From NCBI GenBank assembly GCA_016808115.1, contig JAEQBH010001510.1, positions 124,001 to 188,000 of the forward strand: DNA of 64,000 nt. The letters are read 5' to 3'. Position 1 is the stretch's first letter. Every line of letters starts with the position of its first letter. Source of the stretch: Tetrastigma voinierianum. Its lineage: Eukaryota > Streptophyta > Magnoliopsida > Vitales > Vitaceae. The notes under the pieces were generated by a model that saw only the letters and a program-made list of their open reading frames with translations, ran no database searches and was not told where the DNA came from. Below are positions 21,453-33,639 of the stretch, piece by piece. The position numbers and the translations under genes were made by a program.

Positions 21453-24400
21453 TTAACCTCCAAAGCATCCAAGGGCCTTCTGTGGTGTCTTCCCAGTTGC
21501 ACGGAATTTGGCAGACATCTCCTCGGCCTTAAGCAATTCCTCCCCGCGTCTGGCTTCAATCATCGCCTTCTTTTCTTCTGCTTGCTTGTGAATCAATGCT
21601 GCCTTGTTTTTCATTTTCTCTGCATATTCTGCCTTCTTGTTCTCCAACTTGATTATGCTTCAAAGCTGTTAGTTCAAAGTCGAACCTCATATGAAATGTT
21701 AAAAATTCATATAGATACAAACACAGGATGTGCCACTTTGGGCTCACTTATTTTTTTTATCAAGAAAGCAAAGATATAAAAATAAATTTCCAATGAGTAC
21801 ACAGGATGTGGACAAAAGGAAGCCAACACATAGAAGACAAGGAAGAAACCCTAAAACCTGCCTACACCCCAACCATGTGAGGAAATCTAAAACAGAGTTT
21901 GTGGTATCATTGCTAAACAGGTTGGCCCAACTCCAAATCAGACAGTTAGTTTAATCCTTTGGGTTGAGGGGTGACCTGTTCTAATGCCACCGTTTCTGGG
22001 AAGACACTGCAGAGTCCAAAACAGCACACAAGGGTGTCATTCCATATTTTTCCGTCTTCCTATCGGCGACACCTTGCCGCTAAAAGGGTGGAAGGACCGC
22101 ACCGAAACACCCACCAATCCAACAATTGACAAAAGCAAGTCCTACAACATTTTAGAGCACTTCGCAGTTGGATCAAGTAGTTTCGGCGAAGGCCTCTCAT
22201 CCTCCTCACACGTAAAGCATCTATTTGCGAAGCCATTCTCGTTGTTTGAGATTATCCAACGTGAGCACTTCGCCTCTACGCCGCTTCATGGTTTAGAATT
22301 ATTATATTTTAATGATGCCATGAAGTTATTCTTTATTCTAAGGGTTCATCATCAAAGTTATGGATGGACCTAATGTATTTATTTTTCCCATATTATACAT
22401 CTAATATTTGGAAATCTTAAGGGTGTGTGAAAAAAAATTTAGGCATCATGATCAGAGTCATGGAGATACTAAATTGTGTATAGGTACAATGATCAAAGTA
22501 AAATACCCTCATTAAAGTTTCTTATAGCATGAATAGTACATATGGGAAAACGCAATTCATAATCTTAGTAGGTTGTTCATTTGGTAACTATCGATATAAG
22601 GTCACGAGACGTGATATAAAATGGCTTGGTCCCTCACTGCTTATCCTAAGTTTTTGATGTTTCCCATCATGCATTTCTACAAACATTAAGAGAGGAGATG
22701 GAAGATACAAGGTGTTAATAACAAGAGCGACAAAGTGCTACCGTTTAGTATTGAATCTACATCAGGTGATTTTTGTCGCAACGTTGCAGAGTGAATTTTG
22801 TGAGATATTATTAACTTGATTTTCGAACAATAAATTGAATCTGGACTATGATTCGCATGAACACCGTTTAGTATGGATGAATCATGAACATCAAAATATA
22901 AGGATGAAGTTGCAAAGGTTAGTTAAAAAGGAAAAAACAGGGGTAATAACCTCGATTTTCTTCAGTTTTGCTTCAACAGCTGCTTTCTTGCTGTTTTCCC
23001 ATGCAGCAACATCGGCAAGCTTTTTCTGAGCCCTGTTCAATAGTCTAGTTTCAGCAACCAAATTTTCACAAGCCAGTAGGAAGGAAATACTCTACTCTAT
23101 AAAACTACAAAATGCAAACTCATCTCTGAAGAAACATATGATCCTCCTCAGGGATCAAGCAAGAAGGAAAACAACTAAGACTTTCAGCTTCCCATGAAGG
23201 ACCATCATTCATGGGTGTTTCTCATAGCCTTTTCAGTTTATTTAGGTTCGTTTCACCAAAATTTGCTTCTTATAAAACCAGACACATTTGGGAAAAAAAA
23301 AAAAGAAATCTAAAATTATGCTTGAATTTGATAAATATAAGCAGGTAACCATGAATTTTTTTAATATTTTAATCATGATAAATACCGGAAAGAGTGGGAA
23401 AGGGTCAAAAGTGCCATACTTGTTATCTGCTTTAGATTTTTCACTTTCTTCCCATGCCTTGATAAAAGACAACTGCTTTTCTTTTTCCAAATTTGCAAGA
23501 GCAACATCTGTAGACACAAAATGAAGGCTTAGTTATTCACTCAGTGGGCATTTGGCAATACCATGCAAATTGGACCAGTCCATGGAGCTTTGAAGCACTT
23601 CATTATTTCATTGAATTGATTAATATATAGAAGATGAACTAAAAAAATTGAGTGTCCTATTATTCTTACCTCTGTCTAAAGATCCTCCTGAAGTCTTCTT
23701 TGCTACAGAATCTGGAGTCTCTGTCAAAGATAAGAAGCTAGTCAAACAGCTATCGAGGTGATGAGATGACTGGCTAATCGTTACCTTTTCTCATAACAAA
23801 GCGTGAAATTATACATTTAAATAACAGAATTAAGGTCATCCCAGTTTATTTAGAACTTCATGTCTAATAAGCAATATGTAGAAGTACAAAGAAAAAAAAA
23901 ACAACTTATAATTTTTTTTTGGAAACATATTGACAGATCAATAAATATAAAACCAAAATTGTTGCTTGTTCAATGCAGGCCAGCAGGGGCAAATCCCAGC
24001 ATGTAACCCAAGATACAATTGGAGTCTTATTCGAGATGGCATGCACCTTGGTTTCTATTACTTTAAGAAAATATACAGACAAACCTTTGAGTTTAGCTGC
24101 AACCATATCTTTCCTTCTATCCCGAGTCTAGAAGGAACGATTTAGATATTTTTATACCAGAAACCCATCATAAGATCATGCTAGCATATAATTGTCATGC
24201 TTGATGGTGAGAATACCTTGTTAAAATCAAAGTGACTAAGAATCTTATTCAGGAAAACAGGGCAAAGTGACACTCCATGATTTATGCCATGAAGCAAACT
24301 AACATTTCTCATCTTGTTTTTCTAAGCAACCTCTCACCAGCTTTGGATATGATCAAATCCGATTCCACTCCTCCCTTTGTCGATGGCATGAGAAAAGGAT

Positions 24401-25671
24401 AGGACAGCTTTGGATTTTTTAATTTAATTTAATTTTATTTTTTGGTATGTGGGGGCGATATGACAATAATTGATTATTGAACTATCTGGTGCTAAGTTCT
24501 ACAAAAATATGCAGCAAGCTTGTATAAAGAAAAAGGAGCAACAAGACAAACACATTATAGACAACTGAGGAATGATTAGATTCCAGTTAACAAGATGGCA
24601 CCCACAAAAAGTATGATTATATATTATAAAGTATTAAATGCAAACAGTTATGACAGGGGATGTCCTAAAGCAATGATAAGAACAGAAAATATATATGGTA
24701 TTTGACATCCAAGATGAGACAATTTACTTTGAAAATTCACTTAACTCAGTCAAACAGAAACTTTTGGGCTAAACAATCTCTGAATTCTAAAGAGAGTACA
24801 GGAGAAAAAGAAAACAATACCGAAGCTGAAGTAGAATCCGATTGGTTCCTCAGAAAAAGTGAAAGTGATGAAAAAAAAAAAACAAATTAACAAAGTTAAT
24901 TGCGCATGTCCTAGCTCCACTCCATTTCACTAAGCGTAGATTTCCACTTTTCAGAAAAAATCAAATGACAGCTAAATTAAGATTAGATTCAAATGTTTAC
25001 TTTCTTTTCCTCGATTCTCTCGGCATCCAATCCGTTTCTAAAAGAAAATAATTTTTCATGCAAATACACAGAATTCGTCCGCCTTCTTTCATTCACAAAA
25101 GATCTATGCACTTATCCGCTTGTTTCAGCGGAAAAAAAAAATTCCTTTGAGAAAATTACTGCCCCTGGAAGCCAGCTGATACACAGAAAAAGCTTTTCAG
25201 GAAAACTTTTCTGCGCAAACAAACAGAGCTCGAACTGATATCATTCGCTATAAATCCACAGAAAACATGCTCTCACTAAGCCACAGATTATCAAGAAAAC
25301 ATAAGCATGCATAACCACAAATCAGACAAACAGAAAACCATCGCTTGTTAAAGAAAATTCCAGCGTCAGCCTAACTAACTCTCTTTTTCTACGGCTTAAA
25401 AATGACTCGAAATCAATTTTCCAAGAAAATATTTGAACTTCCACATAACTTTCCGGGAAAAAAAACTAAATCCATAGATGCACAAAGAGAGCTTACTTTC
25501 AACTACAGCGAGAGATTTGGAATCGTCCGCTTTCACTTCAGGTGGTGGAACCACAGATTCTTCCAAAGCCGCACAGCCATTTTTAACCTCTGCCGAAGCC
25601 GCCGCCGCCGCAGGCAATTCCGGTTCCGACGCTAGAGGCGGGTTCAATTCCGATCCTACGTTCTTCTCCAT
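21453..25671 (-). CDS. Remorin (group 1 type), plasma-membrane nanodomain protein
   Basis: Five exons on the minus strand: 25671-25497, 23720-23670, 23507-23420, 23032-22951 and 21647-21453 (stop TAA). All introns are GT-AG. They sum to 591 nt, 196 residues, the usual group 1 length. The N-terminal third is Ala/Pro/Glu-rich and disordered (Remorin_N). From about residue 76 comes Remorin_C with LEKEKQLSFIKAWEESEKSK, AAWENSKKAAVEAKLKKIE and the coiled-coil KKAEYAEKMKNKAALIHKQ. It ends LGCFGG, where Cys193 is the expected S-acylated anchor residue. Remorins line cytosolic plasma-membrane nanodomains and affect symbiosis, plasmodesmata and virus movement. The frame is intact. Exon 5's acceptor leaves LENKKAEY two residues short of the family (…KIEEQLEKKKAEY). 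The ATG at 25671 is the first in frame. Confidence 0.93.
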
Positions 25672-25750
25672 TCCTCTGAAGCCAAAATTTCAAAGGGATG
25701 GATTCTGAGCAGGCGATACCAATTACCAGCTGTAGTGTAGGGCGGAGGTG

Positions 25751-25758
25751 ATTTATAT
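25751..25758 (-). promoter_or_regulatory. Candidate TATA box of the remorin gene
   Basis: On the minus strand this reads ATATAAAT within GATATAAATCACC. It is 80 bp before the ATG, which predicts a start of transcription near 25720-25728 and a leader of about 50 nt. Upstream at 25905-25990 the DNA is CG-rich and includes GACACGTA, an ACGT-type box. Confidence 0.5.
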
Positions 25759-26605
25759 CAGCTGCGGACGGTAACAGTCACACAATGATGGAGATGACCC
25801 CACAGATGTCCTGCCAGCCGTCGATTTCGCCTGTCACCGAGATTCACGACGACTGGCTGTTAAATGTACGGCGGATGTGAACGAGAGCGCGTGGAGTACG
25901 GTACGCGACGGCCACACGGCTGTATTTCCCCCATGCCGACACGTAAAAAATCGTTGTAAAGCGGTGTCAGTAAAGTGTAAGCGACAGTAACCGTCAGTCG
26001 CGTGAAACGCTGCGTTTTATGCTGCGATGAAGTTCCTTTAAAATATAACTAAATAAGACCGTGTATTTGGGAATGGGACCCAATGTCTTAAATTTGCCCC
26101 TATTCATTTTCATGCGCCACCCTTTTTAAATAAAATAATTTTAATTTGTCACAAAACTATTGAGAAATTAATATTAAAACAATCTCTTTTTTTTTTTTTT
26201 AGCAATGAGAGATAATTTTTCCCTTTTCCTTAAGCAAAAAATGGTAATTTTTTTTACTATTTATATCTATTTCTACCTTTTTTTTTTTTTTGCTCAAAAA
26301 GCTTTATCCTTTCACTGCAAACGATTTTTAATTTTTTTTCAGATTTTTACCATCGTCTTCGCTACGATTTCCTATCGCTATCTCAAAGGTATGGTTTAAG
26401 GCCAGTTATTTCATCTCATTGCAAAGACTTTTTTATATATGAGCCGATTCAAATGATAAAAACATATCTCGATCGACAGACATCAAATCATAATCACAGA
26501 GATAGTGACTTGCTCATAAATACTCTAATATCATAAAATTACAAATATATAAGACTTTGGAGTTGATTTATTATGTTATTAAGACACAGGAAGTTCTCAG
26601 AAATT
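25759..26605 (-). other. Remorin upstream region, then AT-rich spacer
   Basis: 25760-26040 is CG-richer and probably promoter. 26040-26600 is AT-rich with long T runs near 26190, 26275 and 26330. No gene is visible. Confidence 0.55.
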
Positions 26606-26609
26606 TTCT

Positions 26610-27125
26610 CACATCGTCCCACACAAATGCCAGCCTCAAGATATCATGCCCCCACCCAACTTGACGGCGCTTTAAAGTTCCGCAATCTGCTCAAAACACA
26701 ATATCCGACCTGATACAGGCCATTCAGATTTCCAGGCCTTCATGCAAACGGCGATAGGGTGTGTTGCGGGTTCTCAGAATCTTCCCACATCGCTCCCGCA
26801 CGGCAGCCCCATATTCCAATGGATATCGGTCTCGCTGACTCAGTCTCACTTACTTTAAAACGCGTCAAACCCAAGAGAGGTTCCCCACAATATAATACGC
26901 TGATGAATGTCACATGAAATACGCTTTGGGGTTACTGTGCTCTACAATGACACTTCCATCGCGACCGTGACGCCACCAACACGCGGTTCCATATCCCGCC
27001 TGGATATCGGTCTCGCTGACCAACAGCCCCACGGCTTTAAAACGCCACAACCCAGAGATAGTTCCCGCAATATGCTGCACTGACAAGATCAGGCGGAAAT
27101 GGGATGCTGAAAAGCTACGGGCCAC
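26610..27125. repeat. Three diverged tandem units of about 181 bp
   Basis: The block (ATATC … ctcgctgac … CTTTAAAACGC … CCGCAATATGCTGCACTGA) recurs with GGATATCGGTCTCGCTGAC at 26821 and 27002 and a weaker copy whose ATATC is at 26641. Periods are 181-182 bp. Units 1 and 2 begin with CTCAGAA-TTCTCACATCG and CTCAGAATCTTCCCACATCG. No coding frame is shared by the three units. It could be a local satellite seed or transposon-derived. Confidence 0.75.
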
Positions 27126-27397
27126 AACAATCATAATAATTAATATTATTTTAAAAATAACAATAGTAATAATAAACCAATGTCATGGGGAAGAGGTTAA
27201 GTGTCCATGTGGAGAAAGGGCATAGGCATGTGGATTCATCATTCATTTGTGTCAACAACAGCTCATCAGCATCGGATTATTCTCCATCTTATTTTTAGAA
27301 AAATATAAATACCAAAAAGTTATTAAAGTTTTCGTTTCTTGTGCGGAATCATCAAATAACAAAATTCAAGGACCCGTTGGAGCATGTTTTTATTTAT

Positions 27398-27705
27398 TTA
27401 TTTAAATAGCTTTCAAAATTTTCTACAAATCAAATTACATTTAACACTTTTATTTTAAATTCATTCAAGATAAAAGTTTTCAAAATATATTTCCATTTTT
27501 CTTAGAACATTTATTTCAAAAACTGAAAGCAAATTTATTCAGAAAATATCTTATTTAAATAGCTTTCAAAATTTTCTACAAATCAAATTACATTTAACCC
27601 TTTTATTTTAAATTCATTCAAGATAAAAGTTTTCAAAATATATTTCCATTTTTCTTAGAACATTTATTTCAAAAACTGAAAGCAAATTTATTCTGAAAAT
27701 ATATT
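27398..27705. repeat. Near-identical tandem duplication, period 153 bp
   Basis: TTTAAATAGCTTTCAAAATT starts at 27401 and 27554, and both copies run on to GAAAGCAAATTTATTC. I see about one internal difference (AACACTT against AACCCTT) plus differences at the end, so the duplication is recent. AT-rich, non-coding. Confidence 0.9.
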
Positions 27706-28019
27706 ATTTTCATCTAGAATAAAGGCTACCTTCAATTATATGAAAGGAAAATAATTGAGAGAACGTGGCTGGCTGTCTTAAAGCCCACGTTGCATAAATA
27801 ACTACAAAACTTGTTTGATATATCAAGTAGTATTCAACTACTTCGTTATCACTTCATGAATTTATATCATTGTCATGGTTGGCACACCTATCTTCCTTTT
27901 TTAGTTTTATATTATATTAGATTATATATTAGAATGTTTTTAATCCAAATCCAATTCGAGTTTACTTCTCTCATTTCATGTTGAAATTATTAGGCTCAAA
28001 TCGATGGATATATGCTTAG

Positions 28020-28340
28020 GCTAGTTAGGATACATGATACGATTCCCCACCCATTTCATATATGTTACGGATAATACTTAAACTGACGAATTTTCTTATC
28101 TAATGCCCACCTTTTTACGAATGGTTTCTTTTTTATTAGGCTTGATACCTATTATCAGATTTTCATACGCTTTAGCTAGCTTATTATATACGATAATGAT
28201 TTCCCATCTGGCTTCACATATGCTATTGAAACACATACTTAAACTTAACGAGTTTTCCTACTCCATCAAACCCATTCTGGGCCGTATCAGCTTTTTATTG
28301 TGCTTCGATACCCATTACTCCAGATTTACTGATACATAAC
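28020..28340. repeat. Diverged tandem duplication, period about 161 bp
   Basis: ATACTTAAACTGACGAATTTTC at 28074 recurs as ATACTTAAACTTAACGAGTTTTCC at 28235. After it, 'TTTTTTATTAGGCTTGATACC' is matched by 'CTTTTTATTGTGCTTCGATACC'. The copies are old. The flanking wording looks like an LTR or TRIM, but ends were not found. Confidence 0.55.
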
Positions 28341-28499
28341 TAAGAGACATCCACGCCCAGCCACATTCCCAGAGTTAATCGCCGTCTACGATCAGTGATG
28401 TAACGACACGATCTCACATCTGCTCCATATAAAGCTACGAAGGCATTTAAACTCAAATGCCCCCTCCTATCTATCAAGCTCAAGATTTCTATTGTTCTT

Positions 28500-30289
28500 C
28501 CACCCGGCTGATTCCCTAATAAACATAACGATACTGGGATTGGATATTAGAAAGTATAGGATATATGATAAAATTTGATATAAAAACATGAATAATTCTT
28601 ACTTAAACTTGTAAATCTCAATAATAAAAAGCAAAGTGGACAAAAATGACATCTCCATAAATCATCACCAAACCGCATTATTACCTTAAATGTTTCACGT
28701 CACTATGAAGTGTAAAGCAGCATTATTAGACATTTAGAAGTGATATAAAGGTAGAAAAATTAAAATTAATGACATAAGGGATGCAGTAAAAACATGAACT
28801 ATTAAAACCACAGAGTTGCTGTATGTTATATAAATAGTTTTTTACGTTTACTTTTATTATTTTTATCTTTTATAATTAAAAAACATTAAGCAATTAGCTT
28901 CCTCCTGACACTTATGCCCAATAAATAACCAATATAATTCGATACTCTCATTATTTTGTACAATAGTTTTTTTTTGGTCTCATGTGTTCATATTTTGTTC
29001 TCATATTCCACCCCTAACAAATTTTATCCAATTCTTGCAAGTATGACATAAAATACTAATTTATATAGGGGTCTTTAAAAAGTCCGAAGTTGCTTCGAGC
29101 CTAGTCTGGCCCAAGCTTGTTATTGGATAGATTGAGTTGTGAGTTTCATTTTAGGCTTGATCCATAAACTTTTTGGCTCGTTGGAACTTACAAGCTCGCC
29201 CAGGCCCACCCCTTCACTTAATTTTTATATTTAAATTGTAATTAATATTTAAATAAAAATGTAAGCTTATAAAATAATTCAAAATAAAAAATATTTCTTC
29301 TAAAAAATTTGTTCATATATGATTATATTGGAAAATGTGAAACAAGTTTATATGTAACTCTATGTTATTTTTCTTAAATACATAATGTAACTCTATATAT
29401 ATAATATATATTTTGTTAAAAGTTTATTATATAATTAATCAAATAAAGGTGTTAGTGCATTAAAAATTTTGAGGTAGGGGCCAAGGTATATATAAATAGT
29501 TGGGAAATAATCGATGCCGCCACGCTTAGTCAAAATGGCTAACTTTATTCGGCCGGCCACAAATTTCCATCCCAACCAATTGCAAGGTCATGGTTAAACT
29601 GGGCCAAATGGGCCACAATATTAAAAAAAAAAAAAAACTCAAATATGTATTTTTCTAATTTTATCATTCTTCAAATAAAAAATATACAAATAATTAATAA
29701 TAATTTGTGATACACAATTAAAAATTAATACATAAAATAACATAGCTTAGACAATATAATTAATAGAGGACAATAAACTGTATAAATAATAAAAGACACA
29801 AAATACATTTGCTTTAGAGGAAATGAAAAGGTGATTATCATTGATTACAATCATATATTGAGATAGGTAATAGCTTAACACTACTACATATGATAATATA
29901 TTGATATAAACGAATAAATAATGGAGAAAAACCAGCCAAAGAAAACAAGGTTTGATTCAAATTTCCAAGTTACCCACTAGTACCCTCACTAACCGCACCA
30001 TCAATCAACACAATCAATACCAATTTCTCATGCCAAACTATTTGGTTCCCTTTTCATAAGTACCTAAGACCACCTTTGGTTGTTGAAAAGGACAAGGTTT
30101 TCCACAAAGTAAAGTATTGTTTTTTTTTTTTTTGTCTCTATTTTTCTTTTTCCCTCTCCCCTCCTTTTATACATTTTGGATGGGGGGTTACATGTTTAAT
30201 GCTAATAATTAGGGCATTTATGAGTGCCTTTACACATTTTTTACACTACATACTCTTACATTTGTTTGTACATTAATTGTCCCAAGAGA
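28500..30289. other. AT-rich intergenic DNA
   Basis: No gene seen. A short GC-richer patch at 29060-29215 (…GCTTGATCCATAAACTTTTTGGCTCG…) looks like a dispersed repeat fragment. The remainder is A/T-rich with several poly-A and poly-T runs. Confidence 0.6.
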
Positions 30290-32510
30290 CCGTTTAGGTG
30301 ATCAGAACGCAAGGCTTTACATTTCCTCGCCTCATGCCCGAGGTGTTTGTCCGAGCGCATGGCACTTTGACTCCTAAGGTGACTATTGCTTCCTCATCAC
30401 TTTGTTCAACATGGCTTGGGCTTCCATATTCTAGCGGATTTCGCTGGGTGATTACTTCCAGGTTTGCTTTGGGTCGAGGCCTACCTTTCAGCTGCATCGG
30501 CATGTGCGCTGGGATCTACTTGATCCCCCAGCATGTGACCCGATACTCATCCCATTCCACTAGCCCCCTTAGCGCCTTTTCACACCGTTGAGGTTAGGGA
30601 ATGCCGATAAACTTTTGGCGCGGTCACCCACCCAAACATTAGGGCAATTGCATTGAGTCTCGTGCACCATCATTACACTTTTCCGTTTATACTTGGCGGT
30701 TCCATATTTTCCCCCAGTTCTATCGATTTGTACCAACCATTAAATGCTCCCCTGATCACTGCCCCCGTCGCTCAAATAAATTTCTCCTTTTTCTTCCTTT
30801 TGATTTTTTTGTCGTGCCATTCTACCTCCACCTATGCTAATAATCCTTTGGTTCTCTTTCTCTCCCACCTTCACTCCGTTCCTTGTCTACGCTATGGGAT
30901 CAAAGAAAACTTGCTTGGTAAGTTTCAAATCCCGACTCTCTTCTTTCTTTTTCATTTTTTTTACCTATTTTTCTTTTTCTTTTTTTTTCTTAATGGGCCT
31001 AATGACTTTCCTCACTTGTCCCTCAGGCATCGTTCCGACAATAGCTAAGAGGAACTCATAGGATGGCCCACGAAAAACACTCTTCCGACGGTTGCACAGG
31101 TGAAGAACCAACCCCTTCACATGTCGCGTCTAGGAAGTTCTCTCTCGTGCAGATCCTGATTGCATCATTACCTGGCTCAAGCTTATCGGAGAGTCTCACT
31201 GACAGCCTTGGAAGAAGTATGCCCCCTCAAGCTCAGGTCGGGCCTTCTTCTTCTGCGCCTCGCACACGCCTGGCACGGACTCCGGCCCGAGGGTAAATGA
31301 ACTCGCATTCTTTGACCGTAGAACCACATTAACGAGGGTCGAGGTTTCCTTCACGATTCACCAATTCCTTTCACTACACTGATCCACCCCTTTATGTCTC
31401 ATGTAGGAACATCATTTGAGTTCTCCCCTGGGAAAGGATTGACCAAGAGGTCGGACTTTGGGCTTGGCTTGGAAGAGGTGCTATTTGCCTATTCCTTCAA
31501 GAGGCACAAGCTCGGCCGATACTACCTCATGGACGGTGCCTAACCACTTTATCTTGTGACTAACCTATCGAGCACCAATAAGAACGTTTCTCAAGGTAAT
31601 GTGTCAAAATTCTACGCCAAGGATCCTATGTCGAGGAGTTCCTATCTTACCTCACCTTTGACCAGTCGGTATCGAAGCCACCATGTCTACTTAGTGACCT
31701 CATGCTCACACCCCTACTTTAACACCTGTTTATGTTTAAACAGGTACTTAAGGCCGAGGAAAACTGGTGGACGACCTGAGCGCCATCCACCCGGGGCCGC
31801 CTTAACTAGAAGTTCCAACCTCGAGCTCTGGAAGATATTTCAAACTCCCGTTATCTCCCTCTCCAATCTCCAAAAATTGTCGAGCTTCGAGAATTTGTCA
31901 TCCCGCTTGGGTGCCTCATTTTACACCTTTGAAGGCCTGGGAATGCTCGTAAGCAAGGAGCAATATACTAAGTCGACTTCTTACCAGACGCACCAGAAGT
32001 TGAACCACGAGTCTGGGTAAACCGAGGATATGGCAGGTGGGTGACACCTTCCAATTCCACCTCCCTCACAGAATCTCTGTGGAGGGGCGAAAGAGGGACA
32101 GGGAGCCTTCGCTCAGAGTCCCATACCGATTCCCGCCCTCGCGTTAGTCCCGCTCCTCGGGAGCCCCGCCCCCCAAGGCGAGCAGTTTCCATTGGCGCCC
32201 GCCCCCACCCTCGAGCCCCCGGCCAGTGGCCCATCCTTAACCCAAATTTTCCACCTTACTCTAGCCCAGAGAAGGAGCGTCCTTGAGGAGGGATTACTAT
32301 TAGGAAGGGTACTGCCTGCCTCCCGCACCCACCTAATGTCGTGAAAAGGCAAAGCGAAACCACGCCGGGTCCGTGACCTCGCCATCCCCGGCCGACCCGC
32401 GACCCTTCCTTATATGGAAGCCATGGAGGATTCCCTCCTATTCGAGGAACCACTCCTTCAGGACCCCAATAAGGAGGTGGTGATGGACTCCGTAGAGGTT
32501 ATGTAAAATA
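30290..32510 (+). pseudogene. ORF1 region of a Tat-like Ty3/Gypsy element
   Basis: A GC-richer, coding-like block. Near 31415-31580 the plus strand reads EFSPGKGLTKRSDFGLGLEE, then FAYSFKRHKLGRYYL and LVTNLSSTNKN. This resembles the plant 'putative gypsy-type transposon' ORF1 (F-Y-FK…G-YY…LV--LP-SNK). Open frames continue at 31063-31296 and 31556-32020 with breaks. The last frame (32422-32505) ends EDSLLFEEPLLQDPNKE … TAA directly before the LTR at 32526. It lies in opposite orientation to the Athila-like array that follows. Confidence 0.55.
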
Positions 32511-32525
32511 ATATAAAATATAGGC

Positions 32526-33637
32526 TCGCACGCGCAAGTATACACGTCGAGTTTACGTAATGTATTGGTGAGTCAAGTGTTGTTCCCATAAGGAGAAGTG
32601 TGTTGAATAATCGGAATTACATATAATATTATTTGGATCTCAAATCGTAATGAATTATGCTAGTATAATGAAAAGCTAACTTAAATGATTTCTTTAACTC
32701 ACCACGGACTAGGTTTTCTGGCCCCTCACACACTTAATGGATTACTATCTAGATAGAATTGACCATTCAGTTACTTTTAACAAATTCATGCTGGTAAGTT
32801 GATCGTGCCTACGAGATATCCTCTCTCGAGGTATATCCGCCTATCTCGCTAGTAGGGTTTATTGCATCTCTGCATCAACACTAAACTCTGAGACGCTTGA
32901 ATGGTTAAACCCTAATAGCCATAATTGGAACCGGGAGATCTCTACTCTCCGATTTACCAAGTGTCACTCTACCTAGATCCCCGGGAACCTTTATCTCTCG
33001 ATCTCAGATTCCCAGTAAGAGTATGTTGGTGTTGACCACACCACCATGTAGATAATTCACAGAAAAAAGAGCAAGTCGATATCGAATCCTTGTGTATACT
33101 GAATGAAACCGAATTAATCACTAATCCATATGAATGTGACAAGAGTACAACAAAAACCTTAGAAATAAAATTAGAACATCATATTGTTCTTTACAATCAT
33201 GGTGTTGCTAATCATTAGGTGTTCGAGAAAGAAAGAAATGGCAAATAATCGGAATGCAATAAGATCTCTCGACGACGCCAGTCATCTTCTTCGCTTTCTC
33301 CCGCCTCTTTGTGAATTCCTCGCTCTTTTCATATCTAAAAATCTTGTTGGTTGAGTCCCAGCGACGTCGTGACGTTGGAACATTGCGGCGTTGGAACGTC
33401 GCGACGTTATGATAATGAAGGTTGCAAGTCGTACAATCTCAACGTCACGACGTTGGGGCTGGGTCCTCCAATATCCTTCTTCACATCTCCATATAGCCTC
33501 TAAATGCCGCATTTGTTCACCTGAAAAGCATGAGAAATCGAGTATCAGATATAAGGAGATAAAAAGACTTATTACTAGATGAAATGAATTGAAAACGTGA
33601 TAAATGCGATATGATTTGCGTTTCTGGGCACTCACCA
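32526..33637 (-). repeat. Athila-like LTR, copy 1
   Basis: Shares with copies 2-4 the PBS-end wording GTCAAGTGTTGTTCCC, the landmark TATCTCGCTAGTAGGG…TTGCATCTC near 32840-32875, the GATTTACCAAGTGTCACT block and, at the other end, the TGGTGAG/TGTTGA start next to a G-rich purine tract (33638-33643). About 1.1 kb. It contains a CG-rich palindrome cluster at 33360-33460. Confidence 0.75.
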
Positions 33638-33639
33638 CC

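Noticed and set aside
21984..22373. 129-codon plus-strand frame inside remorin intron 4
   Set aside because: No family recognised, no start context or partner exons, and it lies antisense in an intron with transposon-like flanks; probably chance or an old insert.
26781..26850. Possible U-snRNA promoter at TTCCCACATCG
   Set aside because: No TATA box 25-35 bp downstream and no snRNA-like sequence follows; the string belongs to a tandem unit. The same applies to ATCCCACATCG at 40339-40349 inside an LTR.
30653..31061. Hydrophobic Phe/Ser/Leu-rich frames resembling membrane proteins
   Set aside because: Derived from TTTCTTTT-rich DNA in a retrotransposon region; no conserved motif.
31968..32385. 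Overlapping GC-rich minus-strand frames
   Set aside because: The coding-like wording in this block is on the plus strand; the minus-strand frames are open because of local GC content.
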